64,000 nt of DNA from Pleodorina starrii (GCA_030267565.1 BRXU01000032.1:1054001-1118000), one strand, 5' to 3'; counted from the stretch's first letter, positions 1-12,880 are shown. Notes: generated by a model not told the origin, from the letters alone. Made by a program: numbers and translations.

Positions 1-2339
1 GGACGCGGCGCAGGGGAAGCAGGTGCGGCCGAGAGGGCGGGGGTTGGGGTGGGGGTGGTGTGAATTTGTGAGTGTGTCGAGGGGGGGCTGGTTGGTAATA
101 ACGAAGGGGGGCCCTGGCAAGTGGTTGGGTGGGCTGTGGGGCCTGGAGGCGCGAACCGCGGCGGGGGCGTTGCCATGTACGATGTACGGCACCGCATACA
201 AGCCCGCCTTCCTTCCTTGCCGTACCACGACGCCTCCCCAAACTCCCCCCTCCCCCCTCCCCTCCCCCCCCCAGGAGTTCCTCCCCACCCCCGAGGAGAC
301 CCGCATGCTCATCCGCACCTATTACGGCGTGTCCCGCAACATGCTGCTGAGGTTCAAGGATGACGACATGGACGACACAAACAACCTGGTGCAGCTGCTG
401 CAGGTAATATGGGGGGAGCGGGGGAGGTGGGGGGAGGAGGGGAGGGGGGGGGAGGGGGGTTCTGCCGGGGCGTGCGGGGGGTTGGGTTGGGCGAATCAGT
501 GGAGGTTTGCCACCTGCCTACATGCCTGCCAACCCCATGTCGGCAGCTGAGGAGGCCCCTTGCTGCCCTTCGCCCCACCTACCTACCTAAGCACCTCGCC
601 TGGCACCGCACACGGCCCCCCGCCGCTCCTTTTCTTCCCGTTCCCCCTCCCGCGCCCGCTCTCGTCCTCACGCCCGCACTCGGCCCCATCTACATCCCCT
701 CCGCCCCCTCCCCCCGCCTCCCTCCTCCCACCCATCTTCCCCCATCGAACCAACGTCGCCACCTCCCTCGTTGTGTGTTGTCCTGATTCGGCCTTGTCCC
801 ACTCCGCACGTTCGCCCAGTCAGATTGCCTGTCCGCACGTTTCCACAACCCAACCCAACCCATCCCCTCCTTCCCCCGCCCCCCCCCTCCCTCCCCCCCC
901 TCCAGGGCTCCTCCGCTGTGGGCGAGGTGTTGGATCTGACTGTCCGCACACTGCCCGGGGACCACCTGAGGCCCATGCACCAGGCCTTTGTGGACCTGCC
1001 GCCCGAGGTGGGCAGCGGGAGGGGAGGGGAGGGGAGGGGAGTGGGGGTGCCACTGGGTTGGGGGGAGGGGTTGAGGGGGAGATGGAGATGGCGGAGGAGG
1101 TCGAGGGAGGGTGCGAGGGGTGCCAGGGCAGCGGGCCTGCCGTGTGGGTGGGGAGAACTTCCGGGGGCCCCCGGGGGACTTGAAGGGGGGGTGGGGTTTG
1201 CAGCAGGCGGCCGGGTGGGTGTGTACGTGCGGGACGGGAGAGCGCGCCTGCAGCGAGTCCAGTACGACACACTTTACGTACGGCTCTGCAACCCCGTCCA
1301 CGAGGGGAGGGGTGCAACAACCCAACCAAACTGGGCCCAACCCGACCCGCTCCTCTCTGTCTTTCCCCCCCATCTGGGTTCGTGGCCCGCTTGTTCTCAT
1401 CCCGCCGATCGCTGGTCCCCCATCGTCCCTCCCCCCCTTAACCCACCTCCCCCCCCTTCAGGTTGCCCGCTTTGCCGCCGGCGCTGTGGAGAGTACGGGT
1501 GGGGCTCTGGGCCGCCTGGCCTCTGTCGCTACCCAGCTGGGGGTGCAGCAGGTGAGGCCGGGAGGCAGGAGGGCGGGGCAGGAGGGGCAGGAGGGGGGCC
1601 GGGAGGGGGGGGGGGGCGCAGTGTCGCCCAAGTGAAGTGCTATGCGACGACGGAGGGGGCAAGGGAGGGGGGCGGCATCAATGCGTGCGGCGGGGTTGCG
1701 GCGTATTGGGGGGAGGGGGGGCTGAGCCTTCCCCGCCCCCACCCCTCCTACCCATGACGCCTTTGCCCTGCTACCGCGCTCCCCTCCTCGCCCCGCCCGG
1801 ACATATCGCCTCACTGAATCCCTCCCTCCCTCCCTCCCTCGCGCCTCCCCCTCGACTGCCCTCCTTCCTGACCTCCACCCAGTCAAACCCACCCACCCAT
1901 CTAACCTGCCGGCCGCCCAACCCGGCCACCACCCCCTTGCCCACCCACCCCCTCGCCCCCGACGCATCGCGCACCCCACGACGTATCGCGCTCTGAACCC
2001 ATCTCGCCCCCACCCCGCACCCACCCCAAACCCCTCCCCCCCTCCACCCCTCCCTCCCCCCCTCCCCCTCCCCCCCCCCGCCGCCCTCAGGCAACCGTTC
2101 CTCTGGAGGAGCTGTCCCGCGGTGTGGTGGGCATGTCGTCCATGTTCGGGGGTCAGGTGGGCGGCCCCGTCACCGACTCGATGCAGTCGCTGGCGGACGA
2201 GGTGGCCGCGTGGATGGGAAGCGGGGCGGTGGCCATGTCGGGAACACGCGCGCTGCCCGCCGCGGCGCTGTACGGCAACAACAACAACGGTGGCAACGGT
2301 AACGGTTACGGCTACGGCCAGACGTCGTCGGTGCTGTGA
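1..2339 (+). CDS. DUF1350-family protein, 3' part (5' end outside window)
   Basis: Five in-phase exons are visible: 1-22, 275-403, 906-1007, 1462-1551 and 2091-2339, with stop TGA at 2337-2339. All introns are GT-AG. The peptide carries the pattern I know from DUF1350 proteins of cyanobacteria and plastid-bearing eukaryotes: PTPEETRMLIRTYYGVSRN, then LLRFKDDDMDDTNN, then LPGDHLRP. The family has a predicted alpha/beta-hydrolase fold and no established reaction. After the family core comes a tail of roughly 110 residues that ends in an Asn/Gly/Tyr-rich stretch (codons for NNNNGGNGNGYGYG). The start, any transit peptide and the first half of the fold lie left of the window. Codons are strongly GC3-biased, which supports real coding. 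The family call is from remembered motif patterns, so a profile search would settle it. Confidence 0.72.
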
Positions 2340-5300
2340 GGGGGGCGAAACAACAGCAGCGGCAGAGGCGGCGGCAGAGGCAGCGGCAGCCGCAGCTTCG
2401 TGAGAAGGGGAGGGGGAGGGGGTGAAGTGTCATGAGGGATGAGGTGCGGGGAGCGGAAGGGGCTGCGCTGCCGCGGCCTTTGCGGTTCGAGCACTGCCCT
2501 ACGTTGGGCTACGTTGCGCGGTTACGTCGCGGGAAAGAGAGGGAGAGAGGAGAGGAGAGGAAGAGCACTGCAGCCCAGCGAGTGGGGTGAGGGGGGCCGG
2601 GGGGCGTCAGCCGGCGCAGCCAGTGCAGTGCCGCCCCAGTGAGGGGGCCCGAAGAAGAGGTAACGGTCGGCCATTGCCGAGGTGGTGTGAGGTTTTACTT
2701 TTGTGGGTGGGTTTTGTTTCAGTGGCCATTCCGAGGTAATGGTGCTCTGCTACTGCCGCTACTGCTGTATGCGGTGTACGGTAGCTGGATGGGGGTAATC
2801 GTATCGTGCACGAATCCTTGCGAGCGAGCGGTCAAACGAACTTTTCCTGTTGGGGTTTGATGATGTCGGTTTCCCTGATTGCCACGTCTGGGTGGGCAGC
2901 AAGAAAAACACAAACACACAGCAGCAGCAGCCGCACGTACATGCCCCCGCGCGCGCGCGTCGACGAGAACACCGGGCTCATGATCTGATGTTTTGTCCGA
3001 GTGGGGTATGGGGGTGTGGGTGCGGGTGCGGGGGGGGGAGGGCGCCACCAATAAGGGGGGTTTCCTAGGGGGGCGCAACACACTCGACGACCGACTGGCC
3101 GCACGTGTCTACCCACCTACGACACGACACGACACGACACGCTCGGCTGCCGCCGCGGCACCCCCACCACCACCACCACCGTGGTGGTTTCGGAGACGTA
3201 GTGCGACTCGTTGCTGATGGCACCCGTGCGGCAAGCGGCATGGTGGCCAGTACGGCATCTAACGGGGGTTGGTGACAATTGTGGTGGTGGTGGTGGTGGT
3301 GGTGGTGTTCGGCAGGTGGCGGCGGTGCGGTTCTGTTCTGTTGGGTGGCGTGGTGTGGTGCGGTGTGGTGTGGGAGCGGCGGGTTTGGCTGTCGAGGTGC
3401 GCGACCTTGATGATGCATGCGACCGACCGAGCGAATTTCACGGACACTGGGCACCCCACCCTCCCCCGCTCCCCCCACCCTTCCCCCGCCCCCGCCCCCC
3501 GGCACCAATAATGGGGGTCGCCCCCCCTCCCCCTCCCCAGCACCAGCACCACCTCTCATCGAAGTGACCAATTATCCGGTGGTAAAGATTCCCGTCCATC
3601 CATCCCCCGTCTGCGCGCGTGCTGCCATTTTGTATTTGGTATGACTTGGGGTTTGTTTTTGGGGCAGCGGCCCCGCCTGTGTCTTCTGCTGCTGCAGCTG
3701 CAGTTGTCGACCGGCGGGATGCCGCTGCCCCTTTTATCGCGCGAGCGTCCTTGCATGAATAGCTTACCTACCTACCTACCTTCCCACCTGTCACTACGTA
3801 TTACACTTTGCTAATTTCGTACGATGCGTCACCTTTGGGGGGCACTTGTTCGTACAGCATTCCCTGCCATAGTTGCGGGCGGGCCCGCCTTGCACATTGC
3901 GTGCGTATTTGCGTGCACGCGGACATGTTTGCGGGGAGGGGGGGGGCTTCTCCCGGGGCCGGGGCCGGGGCGCGGCTCCTGCCCCGCCCCGCCCCCCTGG
4001 CTGGAGTCCTCCCGCTTCTGTCTTCATGATTGGAGGGGAGGGGTGATGTGAGGGGGTGGAGGAGCGGAGCGGAGACCTTCAGACTGCTCGCGCTGCCTGT
4101 GCCTCATTGGGGTGCGGCCGGGGTCATGTCGCCCAAGGAGGCCGTTGGTCCGGCGGGTAGGTGCGGCCAAGACAATAAAGCGGGCGGCGTGCGTGTGTGT
4201 GAAGAGCCACCCGCAGCCGAATCCTCGGTATGTGTATGTGTGTGTGTGTGTGTGCGGCTATTGACCTATTGTATGCATGTCGGCGTGCGTGGGTGTGTGC
4301 GTTCTCCTATAGGCCTATTTGTTCTCCACCTGCGATACCTCTTGAAACGGACAGCTGTAACGCCAACGTATGTTTGTTCGCCGGTACCCACCCGACGATG
4401 CCGGACGAGCGACAGCACTTCCGTCGATCGATCGGGGGGAACGCGTAGCAGCGTTTTGGCCACAGCAGAGGAGTTCGGACATCTCACCCCGAGCGAGCGA
4501 GCGCAGCCAACAACGGCACCCGTCCATTCATCGGGCATACAGAGTCCTCAAGGCGAAGGCGAGGGGGGGGCGCGGTTGAGTTCGCCGTTCCTAGCTCGCT
4601 CGCTAGCTAGCTGGCTTCATGAACATCAAGGGACTCGCCGAGTTGAGGAAGCCGATGTATCTTCTCGCCGCATCGTGCAGCTAAGGCTAAATACGCGAGA
4701 CACACAAGCAAGGGCCCGGGCGTATTAGAATACATGGTCCAAAATGCAGCTGTGACCACAACAAACCAGACTTCGCTGCCATCCATTTGAAATTGCAGTA
4801 AGGGAAGAATGTGTAAGTAACCCAGCATGTGCTGACAAATGCATCGTATCTCATACGCCGGCATCTGAACGAATACAGCAGAAACGATCAATCGGTTTGC
4901 GTGGTACGGCCGGCGTCGCATTCCGCCCTTTCGAACACGCGGACTCGTCTTGTATAAGTTCTGCAGGTCCAGATTTTGGCAATCTGCCATGAGGCATTTG
5001 TAATGGTTGAATACGAGGGTGCGCTCTGTTTCTTAAACTGACGGTTTGAAACGGTATAAAACGGTTTGAAACGGATTTCGTCTAGGAGACCGCCGGGCAG
5101 GGCAAGGGCGCGACGAACAAATTAGTGCATCCAACCCACAAATTACGCACCCAAATGCGTAATGCATGTGAACAGCTCGGAGCGGTGCAGAGAATGAAGT
5201 CCGGCGATGCGGACTTGAGGCAATGTCGTTCATGCGACGAAGCGACGAAGGAGCTGCACAACACGCCGGCGGGTTGAGCCGCGGAGGAGCAGCACCCGCT

Positions 5301-5650
5301 GTCTCAACGTGCGGAGCGCATTGTGTCCGACTGCGTGCGTGGCATAGCTTTGTAACAAATTGCCTAGAGCCCTAGACCCTTCGGGGACTGGGACTAGCTG
5401 GGACGACGACTGGCGCCAGCAGTGGGTGGAATGTACGAAGTCAGGCCGCCCTTGCAGCGATACCGAGTGCTATCGATCTCCGAATGAATCCTCGCTCGCT
5501 GGCTGCTCGCGGTCCGGCGGGATGGTGGTACCTACCACTGACTGTGTATCTGTGTCTGTGAGGGGCCGTATGGGAGTGGTGAGCTGCTGATGATGATGAC
5601 GGCAGCGGACGACGGATAGAGGTGGCGGCCGCTGATAGAAAGTGCGGCGT
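2340..5650. other. Non-coding stretch after the DUF1350 gene
   Basis: No gene is recognised here. It presumably begins with the 3' UTR of the preceding gene; the nearest TGTAA poly(A)-type pentamer that I see is at 4356-4360, unusually far away. The stretch holds several short simple repeats: ACACG-type units near 3119-3141, CCA units near 3161-3183, GGT units near 3280-3307 and a GT run near 4228-4252. Long open frames exist on both strands but lack GC3-biased codon use. Confidence 0.5.
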
Positions 5651-5651
5651 G

Positions 5652-5932
5652 TTGGGTGGCGGGTGGCACCCGCCGCATTCTGTCCACTGCACGAGTACGG
5701 TACGTACACGGTGCGGCAGGGCACCGCGATGCCGCTGAAGGACTGCGGCGGAGGCGTGCCGGGCGGGCGGATGGGGTAGCACACCGGTGGCTTGCTTGTC
5801 GGCCAAGCCCTGGGGCAGGTGGAAGCTGACCCGCTGGAGCGCTGGTTCCCGCTGGACCCGCCGGTTCTGCGGGCAGTGGAGGGGCGCTTGGTGTGTGTGG
5901 GGCCTCCGCCCCCCGAGACTGATGACCACTGA
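5652..5932 (+). pseudogene. Decayed coding-like fragment, possibly C2-domain derived
   Basis: One plus-strand frame reads like protein on both sides of a single in-frame TAG at about 5776. Upstream it gives CPLHEYGTYTVRQGTAMPLK, and downstream it gives GQALGQVEADPLERWFPLDP followed by VLRAVEGRLVCVG. Codons are GC3-rich, as in the real genes around it. The ERWFPL step followed by a Gly-rich strand resembles the end of C2 domains, but this is a weak resemblance. I see no neighbouring exons with matching splice sites. It may be a dead gene fragment or a lone exon of a poorly modelled gene. Confidence 0.25.
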
Positions 5933-7649
5933 TTCAGTTTCGAGGGGTGGAGGGCCCAGAGGGGCGCAGAGCCGTTGCTCCGGTGACGCCCTACGCGTTT
6001 CCTCGCGATGGGGCTGACAGTTCATTCCTTCCCATGGTTCCATCTGTCAGTCCGTCCGTCCGTACGTCCGTTCGGGGCCCGCCCGGCGATTCATGACATC
6101 CTGAGCCGCCGCCGGCCCGCTGGTGAGACTCAACCTCCAAGCTCCTCCTTGGGGGTTGAGTCCCGTCGTGCGCAATTACGGGTGTTAAGCGGCGGCAAAC
6201 AGATTTGAGGGGGGGAGCCCCTGTTGGCAATTTCCCCGCTGTGCGGTTCGTTGGTATCCCGGTGGCGCCTCGCGTCTAGTGTCCTTGGGTGGGCTCAGCG
6301 TAGTCTGACGCGTCGTCTGGCTAACTGTCAAGCGAACTGTTAATTAAATGTGGGTCTGACTCGTAGGTTCTTTCCTAACTACCTATCCAACTGTCGACAG
6401 GTCTGTGTGTCGCATCGAGCATCTGAATAACTATCTGTGGATGCATTTTTTCTTTATGTGATATTTTGTGAAGGTTGCGCTGTCTGAGCGTACCCTGGGG
6501 CCCGTCGCCGTATCTGCTGACCTAGCTATTACACTGCGGCACATAACGACGGAGCGCCTTCAGAGAAACGACATGTGCAATCTTAAACACCATACATAGA
6601 TATTTTCTTTATTTCTCGGAAGATATGAAGTCATAATCCATTAGCCTCTTATGCCCGGTTGCTTACGCACGCCATCGATTCGATCGACAACTTGCACAAC
6701 TGGATGGGGCCACTCGTCACAGAACGCCGAGCATCATAACAGTTCTTTCAGGCTTCCGTACCAGCTTGATATGCGGGGGTCAAATGATCTTGCTAGCCAG
6801 GCAGGGCCGCCGCCGAAAGTCGAGCGGCGCCTAGCGGCGCGCTCACAGCAGCCTCGCTCGCTCAATAGCAATATTGATAGCGACTTGACTTCGATGTGCC
6901 GATATCCCTAAATGAGTATTATTGTTTTATACTGTAGTTGTAAGTAGTTGCTTTAAGCAGCTGCTGTAATATTTTGTTGGTTTCGGTAGCTAGAAGCACC
7001 CGAAACCAAAAGGCATGGAAATACGTAGCCCACACCTGCGTGCAAACACTTGTTCGCGCGAACGCCATACCTACCGTCATTCGGTGTGCTTCGATTGATC
7101 GGTAACTCTATCTTCATTTCCCGGCGGGAGGTAGAGTTCCCACGCACTTCCCCCGTCAACTTAACTGCAACCGAATGCAAGTGCAACCGACCTGTCACAG
7201 CTTGTCACTGACTTACAACCGACGGCACTGCCAAACTTCTTAGGCTCACGGAAGGACGGCCGTTCCCGGCGGGGATGCTATATTATATATAGATGGCTGT
7301 GGCTTGGAAAGGGCACAACGGGTCGTGACTTGGCTCGCTGGACGCACGGTTTGAAGACAGCAAGTTCGTTATCCTCGCTCGTCCTATGCAGCAGAAATAG
7401 CTTGTAGCAACATCAGTACTGCGCATCATAAAACCCCGCAAACTAGAAATCTGAATGGCTGCGGCCTAGACTGGTCGGTGTTGAGAGCGAGTGGTCAGCT
7501 ACCCAACCTGCGTTTTATTACGTAGTCGGCACGCAGGTGGACACGGGGCCCGCCGGCTCCATCAGGGCGTGTCCCGACTGGTCCCTGTAGACGCGCGCCA
7601 CGCGTACGACACACCTATCGTCGCATCCAGCAGACGAATCCGCCTGCTA

Positions 7650-7650
<1 letters not shown>
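5933..7650. other. Lower-GC intergenic stretch
   Basis: No gene is recognised. The DNA is visibly less GC-rich than the flanks, with short direct repeats of CCGT type near 6045-6071. Its right end carries an AT-rich TATA-like patch (7278-7291) that could serve the gene starting at 7693. Confidence 0.45.
7278..7291 (+). promoter_or_regulatory. TATA-like patch upstream of the Gln-rich paralogue
   Basis: The run CTATATTATATATA stands out in otherwise GC-rich DNA, about 400 bp before the proposed start codon at 7693. Transcription from here would give a long leader holding at least one short upstream ORF and the CTG repeat. Assignment is by position only. Confidence 0.3.

Positions 7651-7689
<39 letters not shown>
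7651..7689 (+). repeat. Uninterrupted (CTG)13 trinucleotide repeat
   Basis: Thirteen perfect CTG units end three bases before the proposed ATG at 7693. On the sense strand this would be a CUG tract in the last part of the 5' leader. Confidence 0.95.
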
Positions 7690-7690
<1 letters not shown>

Positions 7691-7692
7691 CA

Positions 7693-10600
7693 ATGGAGAG
7701 CTCATTCGCACCACTATCGGCGGCGGATCAGCAGCAGGGTCAGTAACTGCACTTGTATGTATGCATGTATGTATGTATGTGGAGCATGCCATGCGCAGCG
7801 AGCTGAGCGAGCCGCCTCCTTCGTTCCGCCGGGTAGCATTATTAGCAGCCGGAACAGTAGGCATCCACTGCACACTCGTTCCCGCCCTTGGTTTGCAGCC
7901 GTAATTTTGGATACTTTCCAATCAAGGTAGCAGGCAGGTGCCTCGCTGCTTCCGGAGTTCATTTCCCATCGTGCTCGCTCCATCCTCGCTCTGTTTCCAC
8001 ACTTCCCACAGGTCAAGAACCGGGTGTTTCCGCTGCTGCTACTGCGCCGTCGCCGGCGGTACCTGGTTGGAGCCCTCTGCTGGCGCGCACACAGGCAGAA
8101 GCGGAGGCCGCAGGCTTATTTCTAGGGACGCGCGCGGCAAGCTCACTTGCCGCCGCTAGCGACCACAGCGTGACAGCCGGCGGCGGCAGCGGCAGCGACA
8201 ACCTGCTGGACCTGGTGGCTGATCTTGAGGCGAGGGTGCAGCGGGCGCGGGCGCAGGTATGCACGCACTGCCAGATGGTGGAGCACTACGTGGACACCGC
8301 CGGCCAAATACATGGCCTGCTGCTGAGGCTGCCGCCAACAGCAGCAGCACAGGGTTGCCGCCGACAATGGACGGCACCGGAGCTGGTGCGGCTCTTTTCC
8401 TTGCTGCCCAGCATCCCCCACCTTCAGGAGCTCCGGGGCGTCAGCAGCAGCCTGACCGAGTGGATGGAGCCGGCAGTGAAGTGCCGCCTCGCCAGCTGCG
8501 CTGCGGCCCTGCTCAACACGCAGCTCGACTGCTACGAGGAGCTGACCTCTGAGCTGGAGCGCACCCCCACCACCCCCATCCCCATCCCCACCCCCAGCGG
8601 CAGCAGCAGCAATGGTGCACACTCCGCCGCCGCGGGCTTGTCACAACTGTTGGTGTGCATCCGCCAAGCAGCGACCACCCTGATGCTGGTCTGTTCTGCC
8701 TCACGCGACCCACTGCCCGACCACGCCCAGTCTCCAGATTATTTCATCCTGATGTTACAATCTGCTGATCTGGTGAGGGACCTGGTGGACGACAAAAATT
8801 TGCTGCAAGCCGTGTCCCGACTCCCTGGCTTCGTGGTGAGGAGGCTCTGGCCAAAGGTGACTCGACACTCCCCCGCCGGCGTCGAGGGTGCGGTCGGTCC
8901 AGCAGCCGCAGCGAGGGCGGCCTCAGCAGCCGCAAAATCCGCCACATCTGTACCAGGCGTGGCGGGGCCAGTGGCGGCAGCTGCAGCTGCGGGTGAGGAA
9001 GACGAGTCAGCAACACCAAAGTACGGCGGCTATCATCAGGCGAGCAGTAACGAGGAGCGGGGTGCCAAACAAGGCACCGACTACACAGCAGAAGCTAGGG
9101 AAGCAGGTTGCACCCTGATAACCGCTGCTGCAGCCTACGTGGAGCGGATCGTAGCGTACCACCATTACCTGGATACGCTCCCAGCGCAACAGTTTTACGC
9201 GGACTTGGCCCGGTCGGGACTGATGGACGCCCTGTGCGCTGCCCTGCTCACAGCGCCGCGGTGCCCCCAGCAGCAGCTGAGGGAAGAGGGCGGGGAGGAG
9301 CTGGACGACTGGCGGCATGGCCAGCTATTGGGGCGGTGCCAGCTGATCGTCATGTCAGTGCTTCAGGCCCTGGGTGATGCCGTATCCACATTTAGGCCCC
9401 ACTTGGCCTTACAGCCCATGAAGTCGCGCTGGGTGCGGCAGCTGCAGCGCATGGCCCTGCGGCAAGTGGCAGCCGTGGCGGCGAAGCTGCCATCTGCACC
9501 ACGGCGGCAGGCAAATGGTGGGCAGGGGGGCAGTGGCGGTGGTGGAGGTAGAGGCGCTTCTGGCAGCTCTGGCGGCAGCAGGGGTGGTGGTGGTGGTGGT
9601 GACCTCCTGGGCAATGGCGGCTCTGGAGGTGGGAGCATGATGACCAGCAGCCACAAAGATGGGAGCAGCAGCGGTGGCAGCAGCCCTCAGCAGCAGGGCG
9701 GCGGCAGTGGTGGAGCGGGAATGGGTGGGGCCAGCAGCAGGGCACAGCTGCGGCTGTGGTCCTTCTTGCAAGGCGGCGCAGATGCTGTTCAAGGCACCCC
9801 AGCAGATCTGGCAGCAGCAGGCTTCTACCGAAATGTGCTGACGTGCATCCGAGGGTCTCTGTCTATAGGGGCCGCCCTAGCCCTTGGAAACGGTGGCAAC
9901 GTGGGTGCAACAGCCGCGGAAGCCCTGGCCCGGCACCTTCTGCCCAGCAGCACCACTGAGGCGACTGCCCTGGGGGCGGCGGTGCTGCGGGCGCTGCACG
10001 CCTGCTGCCAGGCAGCGATCCTGGTGGACGTGGAGGAGGAGGGCCCTGTCTACTATGTGGAGGGGCTGAGGCGGCTGATGAGCAGTGCCAACGTGATGTA
10101 TCACGTGGTGCTCTCCCGGATCGGGGTGCACGGCACGACGACGAGCGACGAGGTGGAGTCGTGCCTGCCTGCCCTGCTGGAGATGGCAGCCTGGCGGGTG
10201 GGCATCGAGGTGGCTGTGCTGGATGCAATTGCAAAGAGCTCTTCAGACCGGCGGATGGCGGGGGACAAGGCGGCGGCGGGCAATCCTGAAAGACCGGAGC
10301 AGGGGCCGGGCATGCTAATGATGCATTCGGCGGCTGATGAAGGTGGTGAGTACTCCGCCGCCCTCTCCAAGGTGTGTGAAGTCACACTCTGCCCTGCCAT
10401 CTGGCGGCGCCTGCGTCCCGAGACTCGGGCGGCCTGCATCCAGCGCCTGCTGCCTGCGGGGGACTTGCCGCGGCTGCTGAGCGCCCTGCCCCCGGGCTCC
10501 TCCTTCTGGGCCAGCTGGATGCGGTGGCAGCAGCAGCAGCAGCAGCAACAGCAGCCCGCCAAGCTGACGCAAGTGCAACCACTGCCACCACCACACAGCG

Positions 10601-11187
10601 GGGCCATGGGACAGTTGTGGCCTTCGCAGCAGCAGCAGCCCCAGCAGCAGCAGCAGCTGGCTTCCTGGCAGCAGCCACCCCTCCTGCAATCGCAGCTGTT
10701 GCAGGCTCATCTGCATATGGCGCCCTCAGTACCGCAGCCGCAGCCGCAGCAGCCGCAGGTACAGGTACAGGCGCAGTTGGCCCAATGGCAGCAGCTACAG
10801 CAGCAGCAGCCTCAGCCCCAGCAGCTGCTGCAACATGTGCAGCAGCTGCTGCAGCAGGTGCAGCCACAAAGGGCCCAAGGTCAGCAGTGGCAGCCTCTGC
10901 AGGCTCAGCCCCAGCAGCTGTATAATATTTCTCTTGAGCAATATAAAGCTGCCATTGCTCAATGCATATGGCAGCTTCAGCAGCAGCTGCAGCAGCAGCC
11001 CCACCCTCCACCATCATCAGTAGCAGGCACAGCCATCTATTCTGGAGACGGAGCTCCTCCCTCTGCTCGAGCAGACATCGCAGCTTCAGCGGCGGCGGAT
11101 ACCGCTGCCGGAGGTGGCCTCTTGGCAGCATCAGGGGCAACCGCGTGCAGCCTCAGCAAACGCAGACGGATCGATACAGCCACATGA
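7693..11187 (+). CDS. Diverged paralogue of the MYND-finger family, Gln-rich tail, no MYND finger
   Basis: The model has two exons. Exon 1 is 7693-7738 (MESSFAPLSAADQQQ) and exon 2 is 8012-11187, a 3.2 kb open frame ending TGA, giving 1073 aa. The start exon was chosen because the large exon has no ATG for its first ~260 bases, because CAG precedes 8012, and because the two phases match; it is the least certain part. The body is homologous to the two large genes at 51.7-63.0 kb: shared landmarks are ASCAAALLNTQLDCYEEL, LPGFVVRRLWP, SCLPALLEMAAWRVG and TRAACIQRL. After the last landmark the paralogues continue for ~500 residues into a MYND finger. This protein instead runs into a Gln-rich tail (about residues 854-1045, many CAG runs) and stops. 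Gly/Ser-rich linkers interrupt the middle. Function is unknown. It could be a rewired family member or one that lost its 3' half. Confidence 0.72.
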
Positions 11188-12880
11188 GGAGGACCCGCCC
11201 CTCACCGCTGCATGGCTGGACTAGCAGGCAGCAGCAGGTTCATTCATCCATCCGCTGGCTGGTGAAGCAGGAGTTCGTTGTTTGGGCTTGGTATGTGTTT
11301 TGAAGGCCCTGAGCTGCTGCCATGGGCTGTCCTGAAGTACCCTCTCTCTCAAGTGTGTCCTGGAGGGAGGTAGAGGTTCGGGTACTGCCTAGTACATATT
11401 GAAAGTGTGCATGTGGATTGTTTAGCTCCTTTAGCCGGCGGATGGATTTGGCCAGGGCTTTTTTTCCTGCACCATGCGTATGAGGTCAACAACAGCAGCC
11501 TTGTCATGGCTGGGGCCAATCCTCCTCCCACACTGCACTGCACGAGACACGCGACACGAGGGCGGCGGGTGGGTAGTCATGGCTGGGTGGCTGGGCGGGT
11601 GCGTTGGTTCATTCATTCATGGATGGTGCCAGCGATGGCCGCTGCTGAGGGCTCAGCAACCGGGCATACAGCAGGACGGCGGGGCTGTGGCCGCAGAGTG
11701 TATGCAGTATAGCAGTACTGTTTGAATGCGTGCGTGCAAGCAGCCTGATCTATCACATGGATATATAAGCAGCGTAGGGGGATATGTATATATGTATATA
11801 TGGCCTCGTGCGGCCCTCTCCCTGCCTCTTCCCAAGGGTTGAGTGCCTCGCCAGTCTTCTTGATTATATATAGGGGGCTGAGAGTGTGGCTCGAAATATC
11901 ACAGTGGTCGACCCGCGCGGATGGGCGGCAATCAGGAAGGCCCCAAGGATCATCAGACATGCATACCACACCTCATCACGCATCTGCAGCCCAAATGGTG
12001 GAGGTAGGGCTCCATCGTGTCGTATCGTAGGGCGGCAAATGGAGGGTGAAATGAGGAGTGTGGCAGCACTGCTCCAGGTTTGCAGCTGTAGCGAGCGTCC
12101 CCTATCTCCAGCGATGGTACATCGGGTCGGGTCGGACAAGGGGTTGTTGCGTGGTTGCTGTCGCTCGCAAGGGTAATTAAAGCCCGCAGACCATCTCGCT
12201 GACCGGACACGCACTGCGGCACGTGGAAACGACCGACCCGCTCCGACACTGACCGACCAGGGCAATGCATGACGCGGGCCAGCGCCGGCGGCCAGCTGCT
12301 GCTGGCCGTGCACTGCGAAGGATATGTATGATGACCGGAGGGGCAGAGTAAGGAGCAATCAGCTAGAAGACATGAGCTCGACATATATGGCTGTGTACGG
12401 CGCGGTGCAGCTATGACGCGTGGAGGTCAGAGGGGACCAGAACCGACTGCTGCATTCAATTTTTATGTGCATTTCGCACTATCACGCCGCGGCCCAACTC
12501 GTTTGCGGACCGTCGCGGGGCCGTGCGGGGTTGTCCTTGTGCTACGCTTGGCTGGATGTTGTCTTACCCGGTGACGTTTTGGGATAATAAGCAGCTTAGC
12601 GTGTCCGCTCTGACTTGCGGTGATGCCCGCATACATCCATAGTCGGAATTTTCATATTCGTTCGTTTGCCGTTGTAACTCTAAACTGCCACGTTTTGTGT
12701 TTGGTGCTGGTCCCGTCGGCTGCCACTGAAACTTACCTTCTTACTGTACGGCAGCTGACACGAAGGAAGTGAATTGGGTACCAAGCCGAAAACCTAAATG
12801 TAGCGGTCAGTGCATGTCATAATGGTGTTTCTAGAAATTTGGCGTCTCACAAGGGGAATTCGTGCTTTAGACAGAGTTTT
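11188..12880. other. Intergenic stretch between the Gln-rich paralogue and MSH2
   Basis: No gene is recognised. The stretch includes AT-rich TATATA-like patches at about 11760-11805 and 11866-11873. The nearest TGTAA downstream of the Gln-rich gene is at 12673-12677, so its 3' end is not well defined. Confidence 0.5.

Noticed and set aside
4030..4728. 232-aa plus-strand frame with a Cys-Val repeat
   Set aside because: The repeat is the translated GT run and the rest resembles no protein.
4607..4990. 127-aa minus-strand ATG-started frame
   Set aside because: Codon use is not GC3-biased, no domain is recognised and there is no promoter or splice context. It is likely chance in lower-GC DNA.
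11864..12358. 164-aa minus-strand frame upstream of MSH2
   Set aside because: No GC3 bias in the pattern of neighbouring genes and no family resemblance. The region reads as intergenic.
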